Positions 7,354 through 14,508 of a stretch of 33,058 nt of DNA are shown here, in pieces. The notes beneath the pieces are model-generated. The model was not told the DNA's origin and searched no databases. It was given only the letters and a program-made list of their open reading frames with translations. Made by a program: the position numbers and the translations under genes. The stretch comes from an uncultured Mollicutes bacterium (GTDB taxonomy: Bacteria; Bacillota_I; Bacilli_A; Acholeplasmatales; Anaeroplasmataceae), in contig URFB01000001.1 in NCBI GenBank assembly GCA_900547045.1, positions 1 through 33,058 on the forward strand, in the 5' to 3' direction. Position 1 is the stretch's first letter. Every line of letters starts with the position of its first letter.

Positions 7354-9387
7354 ATGGATAAACAAAATATTTTAGATGCACTTAATTATTTAAACCCTTC
7401 ATCCTTAGATTACACAACTTGGATACAGGTTGGAATGGCTCTCAAGGATGAGGGCTTTTCTTGTAATGTGTGGGACAATTGGTCACGTGCTGATTCAAGA
7501 TATAGAGATGGGGAATGTGAAAGGAAATGGCAGTCTTTTAATGGTTCATCAACACCAATTACTGGAGCTACTATTATTCAACTTGCTAAAGATAATGGGT
7601 ATTTATCTCCTCATTTTAATGGTAAGAATATGTGCTTAGATTGGAATGATGAAATTGAATATGATGGGTTAGATAGCCCTAAAAAGAATGAACTTAAACC
7701 TTCAGAACAGCTGATAAAGTACTTAGAAACATTATTTGATCCTAGTGATTTTGTTGGTTATGTAACTGATGATGTTTGGAGTGATGGTACTAAATACTAT
7801 CCTTCAAAAGGGGTTTATGATAGAACCGCTGGCGAACTAATTGAACTTTTGAAAAAGCATCCTGATGATATTGGTGCTGTTTTAGGTGATTGGAAAGAAG
7901 AATGTGGTGCTTGGATTAGATTTAATCCTGTTGATGGTGGAGTTAAAAACGAAAACGTCACTAGGTTTAATTATGCCTTAGTTGAATGTGATGAATGTTC
8001 ACTAGAAGAACAAGAAGCTGCTTATAAGAAGTTCGAACTTCCTATCGCTTGCTTAGTTTATAGTGGTGGTAAATCTCTTCATGCCATAGTTCATGTTGAT
8101 GCTCCTGATTTAATTGAATACAGGAAAAGAGTCGAAACTTTATATGGCTTTTTAGAATCTCATGGACTAAAAATTGATAAGCAAAATAAAAATCCTTCAC
8201 GCCTTTCAAGAATGCCAGGAGTGACTAGAAATGGGAAAGAGCAAACATTACTGGCTACTAATATTGGTCGTACTTCTTGGAATGATTGGCTTGATTATTT
8301 AGAGGGTGAAGAAGATGAGCTTGCTGGCATTGAATATCCTGCTGATTTGATTAATGATAGGCCACCTTTAGCACCTGAATTGATTGGTGGTTTACTTCGT
8401 AAAGGTCATAAAATGATTATTTCTGGTGCTTCAAAATCAGGTAAATCATTTTTGCTTATTGAGCTTGCTATAGCTATATCAGAAGGCTTAGATTTCTTAA
8501 ATTTTAAATGCCAGAAAAGCAATGTTTTATATGTAAATTTGGAAATTGATAGACCTTCATGCTTTGATAGAATTTTTAAGATTTATGATGCTTTAGGAAT
8601 TAAAAATCCTACTAAAGGTGCTTTGTCTGTTTGGAATTTACGTGGACATGCTATGCCTCTTGATAAATTAGTACCAAAACTTGTAAGAAGGACTAAAGGT
8701 AAGGAATTTGACTGCATTATCATAGATCCGATTTATAAGGTTATTACTGGTGATGAAAACAATGCCTCAGAAATGGGATACTTTTGTAATCAGTTTGACC
8801 GAATAGCGGATGAAACTGGAGCAAGTGTAATTTATGCACATCACCATAGTAAAGGTGCTCAAGGAGGAAAGTCAGCTCAAGATAGAGCCTCAGGTTCTGG
8901 TGTGTTTGCTCGTGATCCTGACGCTATTGTTGACCTTATTGAAGTAGAAATACCAGAAGAACAAAAGCCTGAAATATGTGATTCATATACCGATTCTGCT
9001 TGGCGTATGCAGTTTGTTACTCGTGATTTTGCTGAACCGCCAACGAGGAATATTTGGTTTAAATATCCGCTTCATTCGATAGATCATACCGATGCAGTAA
9101 AGAAGATGTTATCTCGAGGTGATCCTAGGGCTAATTTAAAACAATATAAAGATGGTGCTGTAAAAACAAGCGATGAGAAATTGGACATTATTGAAGATGC
9201 TTTTAATATCGTAGCAATGGGCCAAAACGAATGTAAAGTGATGGATGTTGCTGAATATTTAGCTGAAGATAAGGATAAGGTTCAATCAAAACGCAAATGG
9301 ATTTATAGAGCTGTAAAGGAAATTCCTGACGATTTTATTATCGAAGATGGAGTTATAAAACGTGTCAAAATTGAGGAGGTGAAATAG
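7354..9387 (+). CDS. Primase-helicase replication protein (PriCT, AEP-like and RecA-like ATPase domains)
   Basis: This 677-residue replication protein has three parts. Residues 1-85 resemble PriCT_2 (YTTWIQVGMALKDEG, WQSF, ATIIQLAKDNGY). Residues about 115-315 look like an archaeo-eukaryotic primase: an acidic pair around VECDE (211-214) and a SGGKSLHAIV motif (237-246). From 340 on there is a RecA/RepA-type ATPase with Walker A GASKSGKS (358-365), Walker B CIIIDPIY and the HHHSKG loop. The last 60 residues may form a winged helix. It should prime and unwind at the phage origin. AGGAGG precedes the start; the gap to the helicase is 10 bases. Domain calls are by motif; the primase part is the least certain. 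Confidence 0.85.
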   Translation: MDKQNILDALNYLNPSSLDYTTWIQVGMALKDEGFSCNVWDNWSRADSRYRDGECERKWQSFNGSSTPITGATIIQLAKDNGYLSPHFNGKNMCLDWNDEIEYDGLDSPKKNELKPSEQLIKYLETLFDPSDFVGYVTDDVWSDGTKYYPSKGVYDRTAGELIELLKKHPDDIGAVLGDWKEECGAWIRFNPVDGGVKNENVTRFNYALVECDECSLEEQEAAYKKFELPIACLVYSGGKSLHAIVHVDAPDLIEYRKRVETLYGFLESHGLKIDKQNKNPSRLSRMPGVTRNGKEQTLLATNIGRTSWNDWLDYLEGEEDELAGIEYPADLINDRPPLAPELIGGLLRKGHKMIISGASKSGKSFLLIELAIAISEGLDFLNFKCQKSNVLYVNLEIDRPSCFDRIFKIYDALGIKNPTKGALSVWNLRGHAMPLDKLVPKLVRRTKGKEFDCIIIDPIYKVITGDENNASEMGYFCNQFDRIADETGASVIYAHHHSKGAQGGKSAQDRASGSGVFARDPDAIVDLIEVEIPEEQKPEICDSYTDSAWRMQFVTRDFAEPPTRNIWFKYPLHSIDHTDAVKKMLSRGDPRANLKQYKDGAVKTSDEKLDIIEDAFNIVAMGQNECKVMDVAEYLAEDKDKVQSKRKWIYRAVKEIPDDFIIEDGVIKRVKIEEVK

Positions 9388-9478
9388 CCTTCTGGGACAC
9401 TGGGACATCCGCTTATATATATATGTAACAAATGTCACAAGGAAAAATGAACAAAAAAATAAGGACAGAGACGTTTGA

Positions 9479-9534
9479 AAGAAGAGCACATAACACTGGC
9501 TTTAAAATTGCCAGTGCCATGTGTAACTCTTCTT
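9479..9534. repeat. Long imperfect palindrome between primase and resolvase genes
   Basis: The 9388-9585 gap holds no convincing gene but carries three complementary blocks in register. AAGAAGAG (9479-9486) pairs with CTCTTCTT (9527-9534), CACAT (9487-9491) with ATGTG (9519-9523), and CACTGGC (9494-9500) with GCCAGTG (9510-9516), around a 9-base AT loop. That is 20 base pairs in all. No T tract follows, so it is not a standard terminator. It could be an origin structure, a processing site in the early transcript, or a protein-binding palindrome. Confidence 0.7.
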
Positions 9535-9585
9535 CCAAACTCAAACTAAGCGGAGAGAAAAAAGAAAAAAAGAAGGTGGGACAAC

Positions 9586-9999
9586 ATGAAAATGTTTTTA
9601 CTACTAGATCCGCCAACAACGACGGCTCAAATGAAAAAGATAGGTATCATACATGGTAAGCCTTACGTGTATACACCTGAAAATGTAAAAAAGGCAAAAG
9701 ATGAAATAATTAAACACTTAAGCCCATTTAAACCTGATGCTCCTTTAGATGGACCTCTTGAATTAAAAGTCAGCTGGTACTTTCCAAAAGGATCAAGGCA
9801 TAAGCATTTTGAATGGCGAGTAACAAAACCTGATACCGATAATTTAGAGAAGATGCTAAAGGATTGTATGACTGAGCTTAATTTCTGGAACGATGATGCT
9901 CAAGTGGTATGCGAGTTCGTTGAGAAGGTTTGGTCAGATGAACCTACAGGCATTTCAATTGAAATTAATCAGTTAAATAAATTTAAGGAGGCCAGTTGA
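9586..9999 (+). CDS. rusA: RusA-family Holliday junction resolvase
   Basis: This 137-residue RusA-like endonuclease resolves four-way DNA junctions made during phage recombination and replication. The catalytic aspartates are visible: Asp83 and Asp85 in KPDTDNLEKML, Lys89, and Asp104 in NFWNDDAQV. Their spacing equals that of Escherichia coli RusA (D70, D72, K76, D91). The N-terminus (PPTTTAQ) and GKPYVYTP are typical of the phage branch. AAGGTGGG lies just upstream of the ATG. The next gene starts two bases after the stop. Confidence 0.92.
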   Translation: MKMFLLLDPPTTTAQMKKIGIIHGKPYVYTPENVKKAKDEIIKHLSPFKPDAPLDGPLELKVSWYFPKGSRHKHFEWRVTKPDTDNLEKMLKDCMTELNFWNDDAQVVCEFVEKVWSDEPTGISIEINQLNKFKEAS

Positions 10000-10000
10000 T

Positions 10001-10435
10001 ATGGATGCTAAAGAATATTTGATGCAGATAAAAAAACTTGAACACAAAATTTATTGTATGAAGTTACGTTCAGAAGAATATGACAGAATGAGTCTTTCAA
10101 TTCCAGGACCTTCTTATGGTGAAAAGATAGGATCTAATCCGAATAGAAATACAGATGCACCTTTCGTTAAATGGATTTATAAGAAAATTGAAATTGATGA
10201 GAAAATTAAAACCTTAGAAGAAAAGCTCAAAAATATTAAAAGCCAAGCACTATTAATAATTGAAGAATTAGAAAATGAGGATTTTAAAACTATTCTTGTT
10301 AAACGCTATATCGAAGGTGAAAATTGGGATGTAATTGCCTCAGCAATATTTGTTTCAAAAAGAACCGCTATTAGATGGCATGATACAGCTTTAGAATTAT
10401 TGAAACTAGATAGCCATAATATAGAAAATAATTGA
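10001..10435 (+). CDS. DUF1492/ArpU-like late transcription regulator
   Basis: This 144-residue protein has a charged, probably coiled-coil N-terminal half (residues 5-25 and 60-85) and a C-terminal sigma-region-4-like helix-turn-helix (LVKRYIEGENWDVIASAIF then VSKRTAIRWHDTALELL). This plan is that of the DUF1492/ArpU/RinA group, which switches on late (packaging, head and tail) genes of Gram-positive phages. It is the last gene before a 448-base control region with phased repeats and a strong promoter, which is exactly where such a regulator's target would be. GGAGG precedes the ATG. The family call is by layout and motif; direct binding to the repeats is inference. Confidence 0.75.
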   Translation: MDAKEYLMQIKKLEHKIYCMKLRSEEYDRMSLSIPGPSYGEKIGSNPNRNTDAPFVKWIYKKIEIDEKIKTLEEKLKNIKSQALLIIEELENEDFKTILVKRYIEGENWDVIASAIFVSKRTAIRWHDTALELLKLDSHNIENN

Positions 10436-10436
10436 T

Positions 10437-10680
10437 GTCTATACACTGGTCTTTCTTAAAAGTATTGTGTATAAGACTTCAAAAGACGTGCTTGTCTTCC
10501 TCTTAGATTTTTGAGTGAGACATGCCGAGACTTTGAATAAGACAACAAGACTTTGCAAATATTGGCCAGATTCTTGCAGTCTTATGGAAAATACCGCCAG
10601 ATTCTTCGTGTCTAAAAGGTCTTAGACAACTGTCTTTTAGTGAAGTCTTGTGGAAAAGACATGGTGGTCTTAGGATGTCT
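10437..10680. repeat. Array of 18 AGAC/GTCT motifs, mostly about 10-12 bp apart
   Basis: The 10436-10883 gap has no gene up to 10883. In its first 245 bases I count 18 AGAC or GTCT tetramers: 10437, 10449, 10474, 10484, 10494, 10518, 10528, 10540, 10548, 10579, 10610, 10619, 10624, 10632, 10645, 10657, 10667 and 10677. At this base composition about one or two would be expected. Many steps are 8-13 or 24-31 bases, near one to three helical turns. Longer repeats are also present: GCCAGATTCTT at 10565 and 10596, and AGTCTTRTGGAAAA at 10578 and 10644. A multi-site protein array (late activation or replication origin) is the likely use. Confidence 0.7.
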
Positions 10681-10730
10681 TCCTCAAATTTATACACAAA
10701 AACGATGAAATCTAATAATAATTAAAATGT

Positions 10731-10770
10731 TGACACGCTCTGTCACTCAATGTCACTCTCTGTCACATTG
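10731..10770 (+). promoter_or_regulatory. Three 10-bp TGTCAC direct repeats upstream of the late promoter
   Basis: TGTCACTCAA (10741), TGTCACTCTC (10751) and TGTCACATTG (10761) stand head to tail with an exact 10-base period, preceded by the related TGACACGCTC (10731). They end at the -35 of the next promoter, in the position of an activator site. The candidate binder is the regulator encoded at 10001-10435. Confidence 0.7.
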
Positions 10771-10795
10771 TGCCTTTCTTAAAGTGTGCTATAAT
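10768..10795 (+). promoter_or_regulatory. Late operon promoter with extended -10
   Basis: A perfect TATAAT (10790-10795) preceded by TGC gives an extended -10. The -35 TTGTGC (10768-10773) is poor and lies 16 bases upstream, consistent with dependence on an activator bound at the adjacent TGTCAC repeats. Transcription would start near 10802. Confidence 0.75.
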
Positions 10796-10822
10796 TATAA
10801 TAGGCAAAAGCTATAGAAATAG

Positions 10823-10855
10823 AGGTCAACAGAATAATATCTGCTGGCCTTTTTT
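10823..10855 (+). terminator. Terminator-like hairpin just downstream of the late promoter
   Basis: AGGTCAACAG (10823-10832) pairs with CTGCTGGCCT (10841-10850), with one wobble and one mismatch, and is followed by TTTTTT (10850-10855). It would stop most transcripts about 50 bases after initiation, before the first late gene at 10884. This suggests attenuation or antitermination control, or a short leader RNA. Confidence 0.65.
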
Positions 10856-10883
10856 CGTGCTTAGAAGGAAGAAGGTGATTTCA

Positions 10884-11390
10884 ATGAAACGCAAAGATAT
10901 TTATGAAACTTGGGAACAAAATGGTGAACTAAATAAAGTGTTAGCTTTCATCAAAGAGTGTGCTTCAAATTTAGTAACTCAAAGAGAAATGTGTGAATAT
11001 CTTGGTATCACTGAAGTTTGCTTCTCAAATTTAAAGAAGAAACATCCTGAACTACAAAAGATGATGGATGATGCAAAACTGGATTTAAAAAATAAGTTAG
11101 TAAATGCAATGGTTAAAAAAGCATTAGGCTTTGAAATTGTTGAAGAAGAACAATTTATTGAAGATGCTGGTAAAGGTGAAAAACAAAAGAGGAAAATCCA
11201 TAGAACTAAAAAGCAAGTTCCACCAGATTATAAATCTATTGTTTATTTGTTAACTAAGAAATTCGGTAAAGAGTTTAGTGAGCGATATGAAGAAATAATG
11301 CTCGCTGAAAAGAAATTAGAACAAGCTAAGGAGGTCTGGGAAAATGAACAAAATAAACAACAAGCTGAATTTGATTCAGATGAATATTGA
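10884..11390 (+). CDS. HTH DNA-binding phage protein, possible small-terminase-like
   Basis: This 168-residue protein has an N-terminal helix-turn-helix-like region (VTQREMCEYLGITEVCFSNLKKKHPEL), a basic middle and a long helical, charged C-terminus. The layout resembles small DNA-binding phage proteins and some small terminase subunits, but a better small-terminase candidate sits next to the large subunit at 17094. Here it leads the methylase and SAM synthetase genes, so a DNA-binding partner of the modification module is equally possible. The start at 10884 is set by AAGGTGAT; an upstream extension in the same frame would run through the promoter and terminator hairpin and is rejected. It overlaps the next gene by 47 bases. 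Confidence 0.6.
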   Translation: MKRKDIYETWEQNGELNKVLAFIKECASNLVTQREMCEYLGITEVCFSNLKKKHPELQKMMDDAKLDLKNKLVNAMVKKALGFEIVEEEQFIEDAGKGEKQKRKIHRTKKQVPPDYKSIVYLLTKKFGKEFSERYEEIMLAEKKLEQAKEVWENEQNKQQAEFDSDEY

Positions 11391-12600
11391 TGATTTAGTA
11401 CTTTATGAAAATAATCCTAGAAACAACGATGGAGCAGTAGATGCTGTTGCTGCTTCAATTAATTCATTTGGATTTAAGGTTCCAATCATCATTGATAAAA
11501 ACAATGTGGTCGTATGTGGCCACACAAGAGTTAAAGCAAGTAAGAAATTAGGAATGACTGAAGTTCCTTGTATTGTAGCTGATGATTTAAATGAAGAACA
11601 AATAAAAGCATTTCGTTTAGCTGATAACAAGGTTAGTGAATTAGCTGAATGGAATATGGATAAACTTGCTGAAGAATTAAAGCAAATTGATATGGACATG
11701 CTTCAATTTGGATTTGAAGATTTAGAAAACTCACTTGAAAGAGATGTACTTGAAGATGAATTTGATGAAGAGGAAGAATTACCTGTTAATCCCTATTCTA
11801 AAAAGGGTGATGTTTTTATCTTAGGTAAACACAGATTAATGTGTGGTGATTCAACAATCAAAGAAGATGTTGATAAATTAACTGATGGAAAGTTAGCAGA
11901 TATGGTTTTCACTGATCCTCCTTATAACGTTGATTATGAAGGTGGAGTTGATGACAATGGTTCAAAAATGAAAATTCAAAACGATAAACAATCAGATGCT
12001 GATTTTAAAGAATTCTTACAAAAGGCATTTGATAACATGGCACTTCATTGTAAAAACGGGGGAGCTATCTATTGTTGCCATGCTGATACTGAAGGTTTGA
12101 ATTTTAGAACTGCTTTTATTAATGCAGGTTTCAAATTAGCTGAATGTTTGATATGGGTTAAAAATTCTTTAGTTCTTGGTCGTCAAGATTATCATTGGCG
12201 TCATGAGCCGATCCTCTATGGATGGAAAGAAGGAGCTGGTCATTATTTTATCGATGACCGTTCACAAGATACAATTTGGGAATACAACAAACCGAAGGTT
12301 AATGATTTACATCCAACAATGAAGCCACTTGAACTTGTTGGTAGAGCAATTAAGAACTCTAGTAAAAAAGGTGAATTAGTCCTTGACCTATTTGGTGGTT
12401 CAGGTTCAACAATGATAACTTCTGAACAAATTGATAGAAGTGCAATGCTTATGGAATTAGATGAAAAATATGTCGATGTGATAGTTAAGAGATACTTAAG
12501 ATTCGTTCAAAGTTACGATAACTGCTACCTTTTAAGAAATGGTGAAACTATAGCTCTTAAAGATATCCCTGATTATCACATCGATTTTGAAACAATTTAA
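11344..12600 (+). CDS. ParB-nuclease-domain / DNA methyltransferase fusion
   Basis: This 418-residue fusion has two domains. Residues 12-100 are a ParB/Srx-like domain (NNPRNND, ASINSFGFKVPIIID, VVCGHTRVKASKKLG). Residues 150-400 are an amino-methyltransferase with the catalytic DPPY (191-194) before the SAM-binding motif DLFGGSGS (348-355), the beta-class order seen in N6-adenine and N4-cytosine enzymes. It should methylate phage DNA, giving protection from host restriction or marking packaging and replication sites. The ParB part may provide sequence recognition or nicking. No partner restriction enzyme is present, so it is an orphan methylase. AAGGAGG precedes the ATG. The SAM synthetase gene follows after 43 bases. 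Confidence 0.93.
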   Translation: MNKINNKLNLIQMNIDDLVLYENNPRNNDGAVDAVAASINSFGFKVPIIIDKNNVVVCGHTRVKASKKLGMTEVPCIVADDLNEEQIKAFRLADNKVSELAEWNMDKLAEELKQIDMDMLQFGFEDLENSLERDVLEDEFDEEEELPVNPYSKKGDVFILGKHRLMCGDSTIKEDVDKLTDGKLADMVFTDPPYNVDYEGGVDDNGSKMKIQNDKQSDADFKEFLQKAFDNMALHCKNGGAIYCCHADTEGLNFRTAFINAGFKLAECLIWVKNSLVLGRQDYHWRHEPILYGWKEGAGHYFIDDRSQDTIWEYNKPKVNDLHPTMKPLELVGRAIKNSSKKGELVLDLFGGSGSTMITSEQIDRSAMLMELDEKYVDVIVKRYLRFVQSYDNCYLLRNGETIALKDIPDYHIDFETI

Positions 12601-12643
12601 ATGTATTAAAATTTGAAAATTTAAGTAAAAAATGGAGGAAATT

Positions 12644-13783
12644 ATGAAAATAATTACAAGCGAATGCGTATTTAGGGGACATCCTGATAAAATAGCTGAT
12701 CAGATTAGTGATCGTATTTTAGATGAGTGTTTGGCTCAAGATAAAAATAGTAGAGTTGCAGTTGAAACATTAATTAAAAATAATCTAATTGTTTTAGCTG
12801 GTGAAGTCACTACAAATGCTAATATTTCTTATAAGAACGTTGCTTTGTCAGTTCTTAAAGATTTAGGATATGAAAATCTTGATAATTTTGAATTTATTAT
12901 TGAAATTTCAAAACAAAGTCCTGATATTGCTTTAGGTGTAGATAAGGACGGAGCTGGTGATCAAGGAATTATGTATGGCTTTGCAACTTCTGAATCAAAA
13001 GAGCTTATGCCTCTTCCAATAGTTATAGCTAGAAAAATAGCAATTAAAATGGATGAATTAACAAAGGAAATTCCTGAATTATTTGGTAAGGATGGTAAAT
13101 GCCAAGTATCAATTGCTTATGATGAAGATGATAATCCAGTAAAAGTAATAACTATTATAGTTTCTCAACAAACGCAGCCAAATGTTGATAGAGAATTTTA
13201 CACTTCCTTTATCATAGAAGAATGTTTAAAGAAGGTCATTCCTAGCTGGTTAATTACAGGAGAAACAAAAGTCTTGATTAATCCTACAGGTGAATTTGTA
13301 AAAGGTGGAGCTTATGCTGATTCAGGCTTAACTGGAAGAAAAATTATCTGTGATACTTATGGTGGAGTAGGCAGACATGGTGGTGGAGCTTTTTCTGGTA
13401 AAGATCCAACGAAGGTTGATAGATGTGCTGCATACTATGCTAGGTATGTTGCAAAGAATGTAGTTGCTGCTGGGCTTGCAAGAAAATGTGAAGTTCAAGT
13501 TGCTTATGCAATTGGTGTAGCTAAACCAGTAGCGGTTAACATTGAAACCTTTGGAACAAGCAAATATACCAATGACCAAATCAAAGAAGCTGTACTTAAA
13601 TTCTTTAACTTCACACCAAAAGCAATCAGAACTGAAATTTTAAATGATGATATAAGCTATTATGATTTAGCTAAATATGGTCATGTTGGAAGAAGTGATA
13701 TTCGTGTTCCTTGGGAAAGAACGAATAAGGCTTATATTTTAAAAGCCTATTTCATACAAAAATATGCCAAGCGAGTACGATAA
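12644..13783 (+). CDS. metK: S-adenosylmethionine synthetase
   Basis: This is a full-length methionine adenosyltransferase of 379 residues that makes SAM from methionine and ATP. The family signatures are intact: GHPDK (12-16), GAGDQGIMYGFA, SGLTGRKIICDTYGG, the GGGAFSGKDPTKVDR phosphate loop and PVAVNIETFGT. The start at 12644 is chosen because GGAGG (12634-12638) precedes it; the ATG at 12632 lies on that site. It sits between a methylase and an HNH gene in the same direction and overlaps the HNH gene by 20 bases, so it belongs to the phage and not the host. It probably feeds the methylase or offsets SAM depletion during infection. Confidence 0.95.
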   Translation: MKIITSECVFRGHPDKIADQISDRILDECLAQDKNSRVAVETLIKNNLIVLAGEVTTNANISYKNVALSVLKDLGYENLDNFEFIIEISKQSPDIALGVDKDGAGDQGIMYGFATSESKELMPLPIVIARKIAIKMDELTKEIPELFGKDGKCQVSIAYDEDDNPVKVITIIVSQQTQPNVDREFYTSFIIEECLKKVIPSWLITGETKVLINPTGEFVKGGAYADSGLTGRKIICDTYGGVGRHGGGAFSGKDPTKVDRCAAYYARYVAKNVVAAGLARKCEVQVAYAIGVAKPVAVNIETFGTSKYTNDQIKEAVLKFFNFTPKAIRTEILNDDISYYDLAKYGHVGRSDIRVPWERTNKAYILKAYFIQKYAKRVR

Positions 13784-14057
13784 AATAAGGAAGTTCTACA
13801 AAAGTGATAATTGGAAAATTGCTAGAGCTATGAAGATAGCTTCAGCTGGTGGAAGATGTGAAAAGTGTGGTGATGTTGGTACTGAAGTGCACCACATCAT
13901 TCACTTGACTCCTGAAAATGTAAATAATCCTGAAATCAGTATCAACCAAAATAATCTTTTATTGCTTTGTAAAGAATGTCACAACAAGGAACACGAACGC
14001 TTTACAGATAAAAAAGAATATAAGTTTGATGAAGATGGTAATATGGTAAAAAAGTAG
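13764..14057 (+). CDS. HNH endonuclease, packaging-associated type
   Basis: This 97-residue single-domain HNH nuclease has zinc-binding cysteines at C32/C35 (CEKC) and C69/C72 (CKEC). The ββα-metal core has His43-His44 (EVHHIIHL), Asn64 (NQNNLLLL) and His73/His77. In cos-type phages a small HNH protein next to the terminase genes is needed for the large terminase to cut DNA at cos, and that is the likely role. Here an island of about 3 kb separates it from the terminases. It starts inside the end of metK with no clear ribosome site, so translation is probably coupled. Confidence 0.9.
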   Translation: MPSEYDKIRKFYKSDNWKIARAMKIASAGGRCEKCGDVGTEVHHIIHLTPENVNNPEISINQNNLLLLCKECHNKEHERFTDKKEYKFDEDGNMVKK

Positions 14058-14072
14058 ATTTCATGGTATAAT
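14050..14072 (+). promoter_or_regulatory. Candidate promoter ahead of the DUF4177 gene
   Basis: TATAAT (14067-14072) is preceded by TGG, giving an extended -10, directly after the HNH stop codon. The -35 is weak. It would start a short transcript for the gene at 14098. Confidence 0.5.
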
Positions 14073-14097
14073 TTTCAAAAAGAAAGTTGGTGAAAAC

Positions 14098-14277
14098 ATG
14101 AAATATAAATATCAAACAGATACTATTTCTTATGGTCTTAGCAAGAAAAATTTAACAAATAAATTGCAGGAACTTTTAGAACAACGTTCTAAAGATGGGT
14201 GGCGTCTTGTTAAATATGATTTTAGCGACTGGCTTGGTGCATGTGTAGTTGTCTTTGAAAAAGAAGTACAAGATTAA
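14098..14277 (+). CDS. DUF4177 small protein
   Basis: This 59-residue protein matches the DUF4177 pattern: a short beta strand (KYKYQTDTI), an amphipathic helix (LTNKLQELLEQRSKDGWRLV) containing the typical DGWRLV, and a final strand (ACVVVFEKE). Members are small alpha/beta proteins of unknown function, common in phages and low-GC bacteria. A GTTGGTG site precedes the ATG and an extended -10 promoter sits just upstream. It ends right before the GC-rich putative cos region. Confidence 0.7.
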   Translation: MKYKYQTDTISYGLSKKNLTNKLQELLEQRSKDGWRLVKYDFSDWLGACVVVFEKEVQD

Positions 14278-14363
14278 TCCCCCCAGTCAAAAAATCGAGC
14301 AGTTGCTAAAGTACCGTTCGGCCCCACCTCAGATATGCGTGGCCCAGAATTTTTGAAATTCTG
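14278..14363. other. Putative cos region
   Basis: Directly after the HNH/DUF4177 genes comes a C-rich start (CCCCCC) and a GC-rich patch in otherwise AT-rich DNA. The patch has a quasi-palindrome, GGCCCCAC (14321-14328) with GTGGCC (14340-14345). It ends in a perfect 8-bp hairpin, CAGAATTT (14345-14352) with AAATTCTG (14356-14363). In HNH-bearing phages the cos site commonly lies in this place, between the HNH gene and the terminase block. The assignment rests on position and composition only; the nick sites cannot be read from sequence. Confidence 0.35.
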
Positions 14364-14412
14364 AAATTTTGAAAAACTGAATAATAATCAAAGTATGTCT
14401 TGGATTATGTGA

Positions 14413-14445
14413 AGAGTAGTGTAAAAAGCTGCTCTTTTATTTTAC
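14413..14445 (+). terminator. Rho-independent terminator before the moron island
   Basis: AGAGTAG (14413-14419) pairs with CTGCTCT (14429-14435), with one wobble, followed by TTTATTTT. It insulates the genes upstream from the accessory units that start with the promoter at 14453. Confidence 0.7.
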
Positions 14446-14452
14446 TTTCAAG

Positions 14453-14483
14453 TTGATATTTATTGCTTTTAGAGTGATTAATA
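14453..14483 (+). promoter_or_regulatory. Moron-island promoter copy 1
   Basis: TTGATA (14453-14458), then 19 bases ending in the conserved block TTAGAGTGA (14469-14477), then TTAATATAACACG. The same layout recurs at 14893 and 15249. The 19-base spacer is long for sigma-A, and TGA directly before the AT-rich -10 suggests an extended -10. The gene at 14509 follows with AAGGAGG. Confidence 0.7.
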
Positions 14484-14508
14484 TAACACGAATAAGGAGG
14501 ATGTAAAC

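Noticed and set aside
9432..9659. A 75-residue frame between the primase and RusA genes
   Set aside because: It runs through the long palindrome, overlaps the real RusA start by 74 bases in another frame, and its composition is low-complexity basic. I see no family match.
10503..10697. A minus-strand frame across the AGAC/GTCT array
   Set aside because: No ribosome site, lies in a repeat region, and the Cys/His/Pro-rich translation looks like noise.
10770..10883. Upstream extension of the HTH protein to an ATG at 10770
   Set aside because: The extension would be translated through the promoter and terminator hairpin and begins before the likely transcription start. The ATG at 10884 has a proper ribosome site.
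12644..13783. SAM synthetase as a piece of host chromosome or misassembly
   Set aside because: It shares direction, tight spacing and overlap with phage genes on both sides and has the same AT-rich codon use.
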